A stretch of 64,000 nt of DNA. Source: an uncultured Prevotellaceae bacterium. GTDB lineage: Bacteria; Bacteroidota; Bacteroidia; Bacteroidales; Bacteroidaceae. The notes under the pieces are model-generated. The model was not told the DNA's origin. It saw nothing but the letters and a program-made list of their open reading frames with translations, and searched no databases. The stretch lies in assembly GCA_902781315.1 (NCBI GenBank), contig CACZIT010000001.1, positions 1 through 64,000 on the forward strand, read 5' to 3'. Positions 34,191-42,215 of this stretch are shown piece after piece; position 1 is the first letter of the stretch, and each line of letters begins with the position of its first letter. A program made the translations under genes and the position numbers.

Positions 34191-35183
34191 ATGAAGCAAG
34201 TAAAACCGAAGAAAAACCTTGGTCAGCACTTCCTGACCGACCTGTCGATAGCCCGCCGCATCGCCGACACCGTCGATGCGTGCCCCGACATTCCCGTACT
34301 CGAGATAGGCCCCGGCATGGGCGTCCTCACGCAGTTCCTGCTCACGAAGCCGCGCCCCGTCTGCGCCGTAGAAATCGACCGCGAGTCCATCGCCTACCTC
34401 CGCCAGCACTTCCCCGCATTCTCCACACCCCTCCCTTCGGACGAAAGGCCGGGGGTAGGGCTCTCTTCCCTCCCTACTGGGGAGGGCCAGGGTGGGGCTT
34501 CTTCCCTCCCTACTGGGGAGGGCCAGGGTGGGGCTTCCCCCCTCTCCTTCGGGGAGGGAAGGCCGGGGACGGGGTTAATCTCCGGCGACTTCCTCCGCAT
34601 GGACCTCCGCGAACTCTTCGGCGGCCGCCAGTTCGTGCTCACGGGCAACTACCCCTACGACATCTCGTCGCAGATCTTCTTCAAGATGCTCGACAACCGC
34701 GACCTCATCCCCTGCTGTACGGGAATGATTCAGCACGAGGTGGCGCTGCGCATGGCCGCCCAGCCCGGTTCCAAGGCCTACGGCATCCTCTCCGTGCTCA
34801 TCCAGGCGTGGTACGATGTCGAGTATCTCTTCACCGTCGAGCCCTCCGTCTTCAACCCGCCACCCAAGGTGCAGTCGGCCGTCATCCGCATGACGCGCAA
34901 CGACGTCGACTCCCTCGGCTGCAACGAGCAACTCTTCCGCCGCATCGTGAAAACCGTCTTCAACCAGCGCCGTAAGATGCTGCGCGTCTCCCTGCGCCAG
35001 CTGCTCAGCGCCGACGCCATCGCCGCCCTCCAGCAATCCCTTGAGACCACCGCTCCCCTCCCTACTGGAGAGAAGCTGGGAGTAGGGTTCCTCACCCTGC
35101 GTCCCGAACAGCTCACGATCCCGCAGTTCGTGGCCCTCACCAACCTGCTGGAGCCGCTCCTGCAATCATCTGATTCTCAATGA
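34191..35183 (+). CDS. rsmA: 16S rRNA adenine dimethyltransferase RsmA (KsgA) with repeat insertions
   Basis: This enzyme dimethylates two adenosines near the 3' end of 16S rRNA. MKQVKPKKNLGQHFLTD starts at ATG 34191; SAM-binding EIGPGMGVLT and catalytic GNYPYDISSQI are intact. At 330 residues it is about 60 longer than usual. The surplus is mainly residues 76-130: four consecutive copies of the G/C-rich palindromic repeat, two of them identical 39-bp units translated as SSLPTGEGQGGA, between HFPAF and ISGDFLRMDL. A further copy (APLPTGEKLGVG) is at about 287-300. Both insertions keep the frame, so a functional enzyme with surface loops is the likeliest reading. Confidence 0.93.
   Translation: MKQVKPKKNLGQHFLTDLSIARRIADTVDACPDIPVLEIGPGMGVLTQFLLTKPRPVCAVEIDRESIAYLRQHFPAFSTPLPSDERPGVGLSSLPTGEGQGGASSLPTGEGQGGASPLSFGEGRPGTGLISGDFLRMDLRELFGGRQFVLTGNYPYDISSQIFFKMLDNRDLIPCCTGMIQHEVALRMAAQPGSKAYGILSVLIQAWYDVEYLFTVEPSVFNPPPKVQSAVIRMTRNDVDSLGCNEQLFRRIVKTVFNQRRKMLRVSLRQLLSADAIAALQQSLETTAPLPTGEKLGVGFLTLRPEQLTIPQFVALTNLLEPLLQSSDSQ
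34423..34577 (+). repeat. Four-copy G/C-rich palindromic repeat inside rsmA
   Basis: CTCCCTACTGGGGAGGG-type palindromes recur, each trailed by a GGGTGGGG-like or GGGTAGGG-like tract. Two adjacent units near 34474-34551 are identical. Sum of lengths keeps the reading frame of rsmA. Confidence 0.85.
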
Positions 35184-35215
35184 TTTAACCCCCGTTTTTC
35201 TTATTACCACATCCA

Positions 35216-35325
35216 GTACCACCGTTTGGTAAACGTTGTACCACGCCCTGGTACATTGTTTACCACGCCCTGGTAATCCCTTTACCAGGCCCTGGTACAA
35301 CGTTTACCAGCGCGTGGTACATCAG
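35216..35325. repeat. 22-bp-period palindrome array, five units
   Basis: Units at 35216, 35238, 35260, 35282 and 35304 are exactly 22 bp each. Every unit contains ACCA-N5-TGGT in the same register, and most are flanked by GT/TT on the left and AC/AA on the right. A half site (TTACCAC) precedes at 35204 and TGGTAA follows at 35326. It lies between rsmA and the candidate 6S-like RNA. Confidence 0.85.
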
Positions 35326-35409
35326 TGGTAATTTGCCGTCATTCTTTCAAATGCACAAAAGGATGATAAAATATTCTCTGAAAAAGCTTCTTTGCTCGCA
35401 TTTTTTTTG

Positions 35410-35417
35410 TACCTTTG
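35410..35417 (+). promoter_or_regulatory. -7 element of the candidate 6S-like RNA
   Basis: TACCTTTG followed by CAG. A TTTG at 35391-35394 is only 15 bp upstream, shorter than the usual 19-21 spacing. Confidence 0.6.
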
Positions 35418-35590
35418 CAGCCGTAATGAAATAGGAATAGGAATCTGCGAGGTCCTTCTGGCTCTCTACGGCGGCATTCTTGTTGTGCTGCCCGTTCTCG
35501 CAAACAGGCAGCAATACCCGTGTTCGTTACTGAATGCGGGGAAAGAAGACTATGTCCCAAGCTCCTGTTTCTCCCTTTCATTACGGTTTC
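35418..35590 (+). ncRNA. Candidate 6S-like regulatory RNA
   Basis: About 170 nt directly downstream of a promoter -7 box folds into one long rod. An 11-bp closing helix pairs CCGTAATGAAA (35421-35431) with TTTCATTACGG (35576-35586). Inside are CTTCT/AGAAG (35455-35459/35544-35548), an asymmetric central bubble, GCATTC/GAATGC (35474-35479/35532-35537) and an apical TGCTGCC/GGCAGCA (35486-35492/35507-35513). Length, rod shape and central bubble match 6S RNA, which binds RNA polymerase; Bacteroidales have their own divergent 6S type. The identity is inference. A related 5' arm recurs at 52150-52190. Confidence 0.5.
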
Positions 35591-35790
35591 ATTACACCCA
35601 GATCCTATTATTTCATTACATTTCGTTTAATCGTCTACCGTTCAAACCGCAACTTTGGCTTCAATTGTATTGACAGTTGAGGAAGGAGACTATGGTCCCA
35701 TAGTCTCAAGAGGTAATATCTGGAGGCGATGAGCAGAACGCCTGCTTGCTATTGAACTCCATCAAGCTTGCCGCCCGTCGGTTCGATTAC

Positions 35791-36099
35791 GTAGCGGAGT
35801 AGAGAAAGAACTTGGCGCCCCGCGCCTTGAACTTTGAACTTTGAACCGTCGCGAGCGACATTGAACTTTGAACCGCGCGAAGCGCATTAAACCGGCGCTC
35901 CCGCGCCTTGCGCTCGGCTTTGCCGCTTTCGTAGCGAAGTGGAGAAAGAACTTGGCGCCCCGCGCCTTGAACTTTGAACCGTCGCGTAGCGACATTGAAC
36001 TTTGAACCGTCGCGTAGCGACATTTAACTTTGAACCGCGCGAAGCGCCTTAAACCCGCGCCCCGCGCTTTGAACTTTGAACCGCGCGAAGCGCCTTACC
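35791..36099. repeat. Modular intergenic repeat field before the fusion gene
   Basis: TTGAACTTTGAACCG words alternate with small palindromes GTCGCGTAGCGAC and GCGCGAAGCGC. A 48-bp block is duplicated (35791-35838 and 35931-35978, two differences). The last module ends a few bases before the ATG at 36103, so it forms the whole leader of that gene. Confidence 0.8.
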
Positions 36100-36102
36100 C
36101 CT

Positions 36103-37449
36103 ATGAAAAAAGTCATCACTTACGGCACTTACGACCTGCTGCACCAGGGCCACATCAACCTCTTGCGGCGGGCGAAGGCGTTGGGCGACTACCTCATCGT
36201 GGGAGTCACCAACGACAATTTCGATCGCGAGCGTGGCAAGCTCAACGTGCGCAACAACGTGCTCGAGCGCGTTGAAGCCGTCAGGGCCACGGGCTTGGCC
36301 GATCAGATCATCATCGAGGACTATGTGGGTCAGAAAATCGACGACATCCAGAAGTACGATGTCGACATCTTCACCGTGGGCTCCGACTGGGAAGGCCATT
36401 TCGACTACCTCCGCGAGTACTGCGAGGTGGTCTATCTGCCCCGCACGCAGGGCATCTCCTCCACCCAGCTCCGCGAGGAGCAGCGCGAGGTGGTGCGCAT
36501 CGGCGTTGTCGGTGCAGGCCGCATCGCCCGCCGCTTTGTGCCCGAGAGCCACTTCGTCGATGCCGTCGAGGTGACGGGCGTCTACGACCTCGTGCCCGAC
36601 CATGCCTACCGCCTGGCGCAGGACAACCACCTCTCCCATATCTACGAGAGCTACGAGGCACTGGTGGCCGATGTCGATGCCGTCTATATCGCCACGCCCC
36701 ACCTCTGCCACTACCAGCAGGCGCGCTATGCCCTGCAGCAGGGCCGCCACGTGCTCTGCGAGACCCCGTTGGTGCTCAGTGGCGACGAGGCCCGCGAGCT
36801 CTATCAGCTGGCCGAAGATCGCCAGCTGGTGCTCCTCGAAGCCAACAAGACCGCCTTCTGCCCGGCCTTCAACCACCTCGTCACCCTCATCAAGAGCGGA
36901 CTCATCGGCGAGGTCGTCGATGTCGAGGCCTCCGAGTCGAAGGTGTGGGGCGACCCCACGCTGCGCGAGTTCGACCCCCAGCAGGCCGGTGGCTCCATGT
37001 ACGAGATGGGGTCCTATCCGCTGCTGCCCATCATCCGCCTGCTCGGCACCGACCATGCCGACGTGCGCTTCTATGCGAAGTTCGAGAACGGCATCGACAT
37101 CTACACCAAGGGCGTCATCCAGTACCCCCACGCCGTGAGCACGTTCAAGCTCGGCCTCGGCGTGAAGACCGAGGGCAACCTTGTCGTCTCGGGCACCAAG
37201 GGCTACGCCTACGTGCCCGCCCCGTGGTGGAAGACCGACTATTTCGAGCTGCGCTTCGAGGACCAGAACCAGAACAAGAAGTACTTCTACAAGTGGGACG
37301 GCGAGGGCCTGCGCTACGAGATTCGCGAGTTCGTGGCCTGCATCCTCAACCACCGCCTCAGCTCCGCCCATCTGCGTCGCCGCGAGTCGGTGGCCATGGC
37401 CGGCCTCATGCAGCAGTTCGCTGCCCAGACCGCCATCACCACGCTCTGA
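36103..37449 (+). CDS. Fusion: TagD-like cytidylyltransferase and Gfo/Idh/MocA oxidoreductase
   Basis: This 448-residue protein joins two enzymes. Residues 1-130 are a glycerol-3-phosphate-cytidylyltransferase-type domain with HQGH (14-17) and ISSTQLR (118-124), both nucleotide-binding motifs. Residues 131-448 form a Gfo/Idh/MocA oxidoreductase with the Rossmann motif GVVGAGRIA (134-142), an ATPHLCH stretch and a CETPL sequence where the family usually has CEKP. Such a fusion could both activate and oxidise or reduce a polyol or sugar for a surface glycan; the exact product is unknown. The start follows the repeat field. A kinase and a nucleotidyltransferase gene follow. Confidence 0.85.
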   Translation: MKKVITYGTYDLLHQGHINLLRRAKALGDYLIVGVTNDNFDRERGKLNVRNNVLERVEAVRATGLADQIIIEDYVGQKIDDIQKYDVDIFTVGSDWEGHFDYLREYCEVVYLPRTQGISSTQLREEQREVVRIGVVGAGRIARRFVPESHFVDAVEVTGVYDLVPDHAYRLAQDNHLSHIYESYEALVADVDAVYIATPHLCHYQQARYALQQGRHVLCETPLVLSGDEARELYQLAEDRQLVLLEANKTAFCPAFNHLVTLIKSGLIGEVVDVEASESKVWGDPTLREFDPQQAGGSMYEMGSYPLLPIIRLLGTDHADVRFYAKFENGIDIYTKGVIQYPHAVSTFKLGLGVKTEGNLVVSGTKGYAYVPAPWWKTDYFELRFEDQNQNKKYFYKWDGEGLRYEIREFVACILNHRLSSAHLRRRESVAMAGLMQQFAAQTAITTL

Positions 37450-37523
37450 CGGCCCCACAGTCTTCTTTTTTGTAATCACAACTTTTTCCCCTCATCGCGA
37501 CTATTAAAACACTTCAACCCCCA

Positions 37524-38696
37524 ATGCTCTGCGAAGAAATCTTTTTCAACACCTATAACCGCGACGCCGAAGGCCTTGCCTTCAGCCCCTATCGCGTGTG
37601 CCCCATCGGTGCCCACTCCGACCATAACTTTGGAAAAATCACTGGTCTGGCCATCGACAAAGGCATCCACATCGCCTATGCCCCCAAGCAGAACGGCGTC
37701 GTCGAGATGAAGTCGCTGCAGTTCCCCAAGCGTGCCCAGTGGCACATCAGCGACGTTCCCAAGACCAAGTGCAACGACTGGGCCGACTACCTGCGCGGTG
37801 CCACCTGGGCACTCGGCAAGGACCATCGCCTGCGCGTGGGCCTCTGCGGCGTCATCGAAGGCTCACTGCCCATCGGCGGCCTGTCGTCCTCGGCAGCCGT
37901 CATCATCGCCTTCCTGCAGGCCCTGTGCCGCGTCAACGATATCGAGCTCACGGCCCAGGAAATCATCGACGTCGCCTACGATGCCGAGCTCAACTACGTC
38001 GGCGTCAGCGTCGGCAAGCTCGATCAGAGCTGCGAGGTGCTCAGCAAGAAAGACCATCTCCTCTACCTCGACACGCTCAACGGCCAGTACGAACTCATCC
38101 CCCAGCATCCCCAGATGAAACCCTATAAGGTCATGATCTTCTTCTCGGGTCTGGAACACAACCTCTCGGGTTCCAAGTACAACATGCGCGTCGACGAGCT
38201 GCGTGCCGGCGTCTATGCTCTGCAGGCCTATGCCGAGATGGACTACGGCAAGTTCAAGGAGGCCGCTGCCCGCCACGTGCCCAAGGACGTCTATCTGAAG
38301 TACAAAGACCGGCTGCCCGCCACCTGGGCCCGCCGCTGCGAACACTGGTACACCGAGTTTGAGCGCGTGGAGCAGGGTGCCGAGGCTTGGCGTCGCGGCG
38401 ACATCGAGACCTACGGTCGCCTGTCGTTCGGGTCCGGCTGGAGCAGCATCCACAACTGGGAGAGCGGTGCCCCCGAGCAGATTCGCCTCTATGAAATCAT
38501 GCGTCATACCGACGGCATCTACGGTGGCCGCTTCTGCGGTGCCGGCTTCAAGGGATGCTGTCTGGCCCTCATCGATCCCGCCTACGAAGACGCCATTCGT
38601 CAGACGGTGACTACCCAATACCTGCAAGCCTTCCCCGAGCTCGAGGGCAAGTATGCAGTCTATGTTTGTGAAAGTGCCGACGGAGTAAGAATATGA
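37524..38696 (+). CDS. GHMP sugar kinase, galacturonokinase/galactokinase-like
   Basis: This 390-residue kinase has GHMP motif 1 as SPYRVCPIGAHSDHN (about 21-35), motif 2 as GSLPIGGLSSSAAV (about 112-125) and motif 3 as GGRFCGAGFKGCC. Galactokinases read GEHTDY at motif 1; the GAHxDH form seen here resembles what I recall of plant galacturonokinases, so it may make a sugar-1-phosphate from a uronic acid. The next gene overlaps by four bases and encodes a matching nucleotidyltransferase, so kinase and uridylyl/thymidylyl-type transfer probably follow each other. Confidence 0.82.
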   Translation: MLCEEIFFNTYNRDAEGLAFSPYRVCPIGAHSDHNFGKITGLAIDKGIHIAYAPKQNGVVEMKSLQFPKRAQWHISDVPKTKCNDWADYLRGATWALGKDHRLRVGLCGVIEGSLPIGGLSSSAAVIIAFLQALCRVNDIELTAQEIIDVAYDAELNYVGVSVGKLDQSCEVLSKKDHLLYLDTLNGQYELIPQHPQMKPYKVMIFFSGLEHNLSGSKYNMRVDELRAGVYALQAYAEMDYGKFKEAAARHVPKDVYLKYKDRLPATWARRCEHWYTEFERVEQGAEAWRRGDIETYGRLSFGSGWSSIHNWESGAPEQIRLYEIMRHTDGIYGGRFCGAGFKGCCLALIDPAYEDAIRQTVTTQYLQAFPELEGKYAVYVCESADGVRI

Positions 38697-39451
38697 AATG
38701 CCTCATCCTCGCGGCTGGCTATGCCACCCGCCTCTATCCCCTTACAGAGAACTTCCCCAAGCCCCTGCTGGAGGTAGGCGGGAAGCCCATCCTCGACTGG
38801 CTCATCGACGATATCGACCAGAGCCAGCTCGTTGACGAGTACATCGTCATCTCCAACCATAAGTTTGCAACCATCTTCCAGCAGTGGGCCGCCCAGCGTC
38901 CGCAGCCCATCACCGTGCTCGACGACGGCACCACCTCCAACGAGACCCGTCTCGGTGCCGTGCGCGACATCCAGTTTGCCATCGACCAGCGTCAGCTCGA
39001 CGACGACCTCCTGGTCATTGCCGGCGACAACTTGCTGTCGTTCAGTCTGGTCGACTTCGTGCGCTATGCCCGCCAGAAAGCCACCACCTGCGTCATGCGC
39101 TACTACGAGGAGGCCGAACAACGGCTCCGCAAGTGCGGTGTTGCCGAGGTGAACGACGACGACCTCATCCTCACGATGGAAGAGAAGCCCGCCCAGCCCA
39201 AGAGCCACTGGTGCATCCCCCCCTTCTACTACTACACCCGCTCCGATGCCCGCCTCGTCCGTGTCGGCATCGAGACTGGCTGTGGCGTCGATGCCCCCGG
39301 TAGTTTCATCGCCTGGCTCTGCACGCAGACTCCCGTCCATGCCTTCCAGATGCCCGGTCCCCGCTACGACATCGGCAACCTCGACAGCTACCATGCCGTC
39401 CAGCAAATCTTCACTCCTGACAGTAACCCCCGCCAGGACAGCCTCACCTAG
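38693..39451 (+). CDS. Sugar-phosphate nucleotidyltransferase
   Basis: This 252-residue NTP-transferase has the intact N-terminal signature LAAGYATRLYPLTENFPKPL and the metal site in VIAGDNLL. It probably converts the sugar-1-phosphate made by the upstream kinase to an NDP-sugar. The ATG overlaps the kinase stop (ATGA), implying coupled translation. It is the last core-like GC-rich gene before the AT-rich island; a direct repeat begins 40 bp later. Confidence 0.87.
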   Translation: MKCLILAAGYATRLYPLTENFPKPLLEVGGKPILDWLIDDIDQSQLVDEYIVISNHKFATIFQQWAAQRPQPITVLDDGTTSNETRLGAVRDIQFAIDQRQLDDDLLVIAGDNLLSFSLVDFVRYARQKATTCVMRYYEEAEQRLRKCGVAEVNDDDLILTMEEKPAQPKSHWCIPPFYYYTRSDARLVRVGIETGCGVDAPGSFIAWLCTQTPVHAFQMPGPRYDIGNLDSYHAVQQIFTPDSNPRQDSLT

Positions 39452-39490
39452 CCCAATGCCGCCCCCTGGGTGGAAGACCCACCATCCATA

Positions 39491-39582
39491 ACCATTCGAA
39501 CCTTTGAACGTAACTTAGGAATTCTTAGAAACTAGAACCGCGGCCCTATTGTTTTATCTGTGCAATCTGTGTAATCTGTGGG
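39491..39582. repeat. Direct repeat A, left copy
   Basis: These 92 bp recur at 51932-52022 with a single one-base length difference. The module ends with TGTGCAATCTGTGTAATCTG, a word that also appears near 52325, 53365 and 60366. Confidence 0.9.
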
Positions 39583-39590
39583 CACAAATC

Positions 39591-39665
39591 CTTGTGATCC
39601 CCGTCATCCGCGGCGAACTCTGCTGCTTTAATTTCGCTCTGCAGCTCAGCTCCTCTTGAAACTTG
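39591..39665. repeat. Direct repeat B, left copy
   Basis: CTTGTGATCCCCGTCATCCG and the following sequence, through CAGCTCAGCTCCTCTTGAAA, recur at 53524-53598 with about two differences. Confidence 0.85.
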
Positions 39666-39859
39666 AAACCTGAACTTTTGAAGCAGCGAGTACAGAGCTA
39701 AGTTTACTTGAGTTATGTCGAGTCGCGCCAAAAGTCAACGAAGTTAAATCTGAATCCTTGAATCAACCCTAAGGCAGTATGGGTGGGTGAAAGAACAGTG
39801 AATCCAATGCTTCAAATAGAATACAACATATTGTTATTAACTCCCAATAATAGTTAATT

Positions 39860-40414
39860 ATGTCACTTGTGCAAACACTTCAACATAGTCAAGAAAAACA
39901 GCGTCTGTTTGAGTACTTTGTTGTTCAGTTGGATAAATGGAAAATGAGTGTTTCAAATATAAGCAACGCGCCATTTACTAAACTTCAACTCCAAAAACTG
40001 CTGTTTTTGACAGCAGCACAGGATGCAACAGAACAAAATCATCCTATGCTTGATATGTTTGATCGTTTTTATGCTCTCAAATATGGTCCTGTTGAGATGG
40101 ATATATATGATGCCATGACGCAGGGTTCTTTCAAAGCATTATATTTCGGAGAACGGTTTTGTGTAATAGATAAAGAGAAAACTGGCTTTTTTAATAGCAT
40201 TCCTGAAGATCAAAAAACGATGGTCGACAATGCTATCTGTTTATTGAAGAAAAGAAACCCGGCTTATATTCTCAAAAGCCCTTTTGAACTTGTGGAGATT
40301 ACACATGGTTGGACAGTTTGGCAGATAGCCATGATAATGGCAGACATGTCAAATTCTAAAATGGAAAGAATGACCACTTCCGATATTTGCAAGAGTACTC
40401 AAAAAATCTATTAG
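39860..40414 (+). CDS. Panacea/SocA-like (DUF4065) antitoxin-type protein
   Basis: This 184-residue protein carries the Panacea (DUF4065) domain: FTKLQLQKLLFLTAAQ (about 41-56) and the FYALKYGPVEMDIYDAM block (about 72-88) are the typical motifs. Panacea proteins act as antitoxins against very different toxins. The gene lies four bases before a 598-residue protein with C-terminal membrane helices, so the pair is probably a toxin-antitoxin or abortive-infection unit. It is AT-rich, unlike the genes to its left. Confidence 0.8.
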   Translation: MSLVQTLQHSQEKQRLFEYFVVQLDKWKMSVSNISNAPFTKLQLQKLLFLTAAQDATEQNHPMLDMFDRFYALKYGPVEMDIYDAMTQGSFKALYFGERFCVIDKEKTGFFNSIPEDQKTMVDNAICLLKKRNPAYILKSPFELVEITHGWTVWQIAMIMADMSNSKMERMTTSDICKSTQKIY

Positions 40415-40418
40415 GGCG

Positions 40419-42215
40419 ATGGAACCTTCAAAATACGCATCGGAGCTTGTAGAGAATTACAAGAGCGAGTTTCCTGCTGGCTGGATTGATAGTCAGTTTA
40501 ATTGGGATGGTCGGACAGGAAAAGGAGAAAACCTGAAGGCCGGGATAGGCAAAATTTTATCATATAGAAAGCTTGCATTCTGCAACTATGCTAAAATTGT
40601 TCTCTCTGGAGATTTCTTGGAGCATGACGTGACAACTGCTTTACAGCAGTTAGAGGAATTATTTACGGAAGAAATAGTACCTAAAGGGAAAGATAAACGG
40701 AATAACCTTTTGATGAACTATTCGCAAATGCTGGATAGTCTCAAAGTGTCGAACGATATTGTACGGTATCATGTAGAGAATGTAAGAAGTCGCTACGAAC
40801 AAAAGAATGAGAACGATTTCCTTAGCGCTATCAAGATTAATAAAGCTATACCAAATGACGACAAGCTTCTTCGTCTCCTGGATACTATTTGCGGCGCTTG
40901 CTGGTTGGAATACTGCTTTTCCTATAATGAGAATTTCATAAAGGAGGTGCTTATAACAAAAGAAGAGTTACAAGATATCTCATCATTAGCTCCGGATATA
41001 TTGTTCATCCGCGATGCAACGGTTAGGAAGTTGAATTTCTTGCTCTATAAGTTGTCTCGTTTCTCAAAAAACGGAAAGATAACCTATAATTATAACTTCA
41101 AACATGTAGACTTTAGGCATGATGAAGATGGGCAAGGGTGTTATGACGAAATGAAAGATCATTTTTGTGAGTATCTTGACCCGAATACGATTTCTTCAGA
41201 TAAGATACTGGAGTGGCAGTCGAAGTCTCATGATGAGGATGTAAGATTATGGAGTTTGACTATGCTTATGCGTTACTACGCAAAAGTTTTCAAGAATAGT
41301 AGTCAAATAGATAATCTGATAGTTCTCAATGACAAGCAATTTAATGATTCATTGCCCACTGAGTCCAACATTGTGAATGCCTATGCTGACAAGACCGCGA
41401 GAAATTATATGTACAATTCGCGTTTTTCTTTCAAGTGTCAGTTTCTAAAGGATTACACGCTGCAGCAAATGAGAGCAGACCTTGATGAAATCGAAGCCAT
41501 TCAAAATGAAACGCTCATTATAAATTATCATCCATATCAGAAAGCTTTCGAGTTCTCTTTAAGGAAAGTTCTTGAGCATATGCGTAATGGGGTGCAGAAA
41601 AGAATCATTGAAGAAGAAATTGATTATCTGCAAAACTACTATGATAAATTCAAGAAAGCCCTTGAGTGGTGTAAGAAGTATCAGCCTTATACTATGCAAC
41701 TAAGGTATAAGTTCTCTACAATAGTTGATGAACAGAAAGATAATGAAGGAAATGTTTTACAAAGCATAGAAGTGTTCTGCCCTTCATCTTTTATGCGTCC
41801 ATTGCGCTTCTCATATCTACAAGAGAAAAAGGTGGAGTTTGAAACAAAGCTTTATATGCTTCGAAATGATTTGGAATCTTATGAGGAAAGGAGCCAGATC
41901 AAAGTCATGAAACAAGAAATGGAGGCTAAAATGGAAGAGGCGAATAAAAAGGCCTTTGAGCAAATGAGCTTCTTCTCCGCAGTGGTTATTTTCCTTGTTG
42001 GTTTGATTACCATCTTCACAGGGAACGATGCTAAGGTGTCACTTGTAGATAAGTTTCAATATGTCATCATACTTGGTGTTCTGCTACTCCTCTTCGTGTG
42101 CTTGGGACATTTCGTGATTACTCCTCGCTATGAGAAGAGCAAGCCTTGGGTCTTTGGCGGTTTAACGGCGACCTTTTTATTTGTCCTTTTATGGTACATC
42201 ATAAGGACCTTTTGA
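40419..42215 (+). CDS. Large putative effector with three C-terminal membrane helices
   Basis: I do not recognise the main domain of this 598-residue protein. The first 500 residues are soluble, helical and Lys/Glu-rich, with a long coiled-coil-like stretch near 480-515. Three hydrophobic segments follow at about 518-535, 548-568 and 577-595. Its partner four bases upstream is a Panacea-domain protein, which suggests that this is the toxin or effector and acts at the membrane. Panacea-linked toxins are usually much smaller, so the size is unusual. Confidence 0.7.
   Translation: MEPSKYASELVENYKSEFPAGWIDSQFNWDGRTGKGENLKAGIGKILSYRKLAFCNYAKIVLSGDFLEHDVTTALQQLEELFTEEIVPKGKDKRNNLLMNYSQMLDSLKVSNDIVRYHVENVRSRYEQKNENDFLSAIKINKAIPNDDKLLRLLDTICGACWLEYCFSYNENFIKEVLITKEELQDISSLAPDILFIRDATVRKLNFLLYKLSRFSKNGKITYNYNFKHVDFRHDEDGQGCYDEMKDHFCEYLDPNTISSDKILEWQSKSHDEDVRLWSLTMLMRYYAKVFKNSSQIDNLIVLNDKQFNDSLPTESNIVNAYADKTARNYMYNSRFSFKCQFLKDYTLQQMRADLDEIEAIQNETLIINYHPYQKAFEFSLRKVLEHMRNGVQKRIIEEEIDYLQNYYDKFKKALEWCKKYQPYTMQLRYKFSTIVDEQKDNEGNVLQSIEVFCPSSFMRPLRFSYLQEKKVEFETKLYMLRNDLESYEERSQIKVMKQEMEAKMEEANKKAFEQMSFFSAVVIFLVGLITIFTGNDAKVSLVDKFQYVIILGVLLLLFVCLGHFVITPRYEKSKPWVFGGLTATFLFVLLWYIIRTF

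Larger units (their letters stand above)
35184..36102. other. Long gene-free region: palindrome array, ncRNA, repeat field
   Basis: Nothing in this 0.9 kb looks protein-coding. From left to right it holds the 22-bp array (35216-35325), a promoter -7 box (35410-35417), a candidate 6S-like RNA (35418-35590), about 190 bp without recognised features, and a field of short repeats (35791-36099) that runs to six bases before the next start codon. Confidence 0.8.
39452..39859. other. Island left boundary: dispersed repeat modules
   Basis: No gene is visible. The first half holds direct-repeat module A (39491-39582) and module B (39591-39665), copies of which lie at 51932-52022 and 53524-53598. After about 39760 the base composition shifts sharply to AT-rich. 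Confidence 0.8.

Noticed and set aside
35216-35325. CRISPR array
   Set aside because: Units are contiguous 22-bp palindromes without unique spacers, and no cas gene is nearby.
36049-37479. Long open frame opposite the cytidylyltransferase-oxidoreductase fusion
   Set aside because: Antisense shadow; the plus strand has both catalytic motifs.
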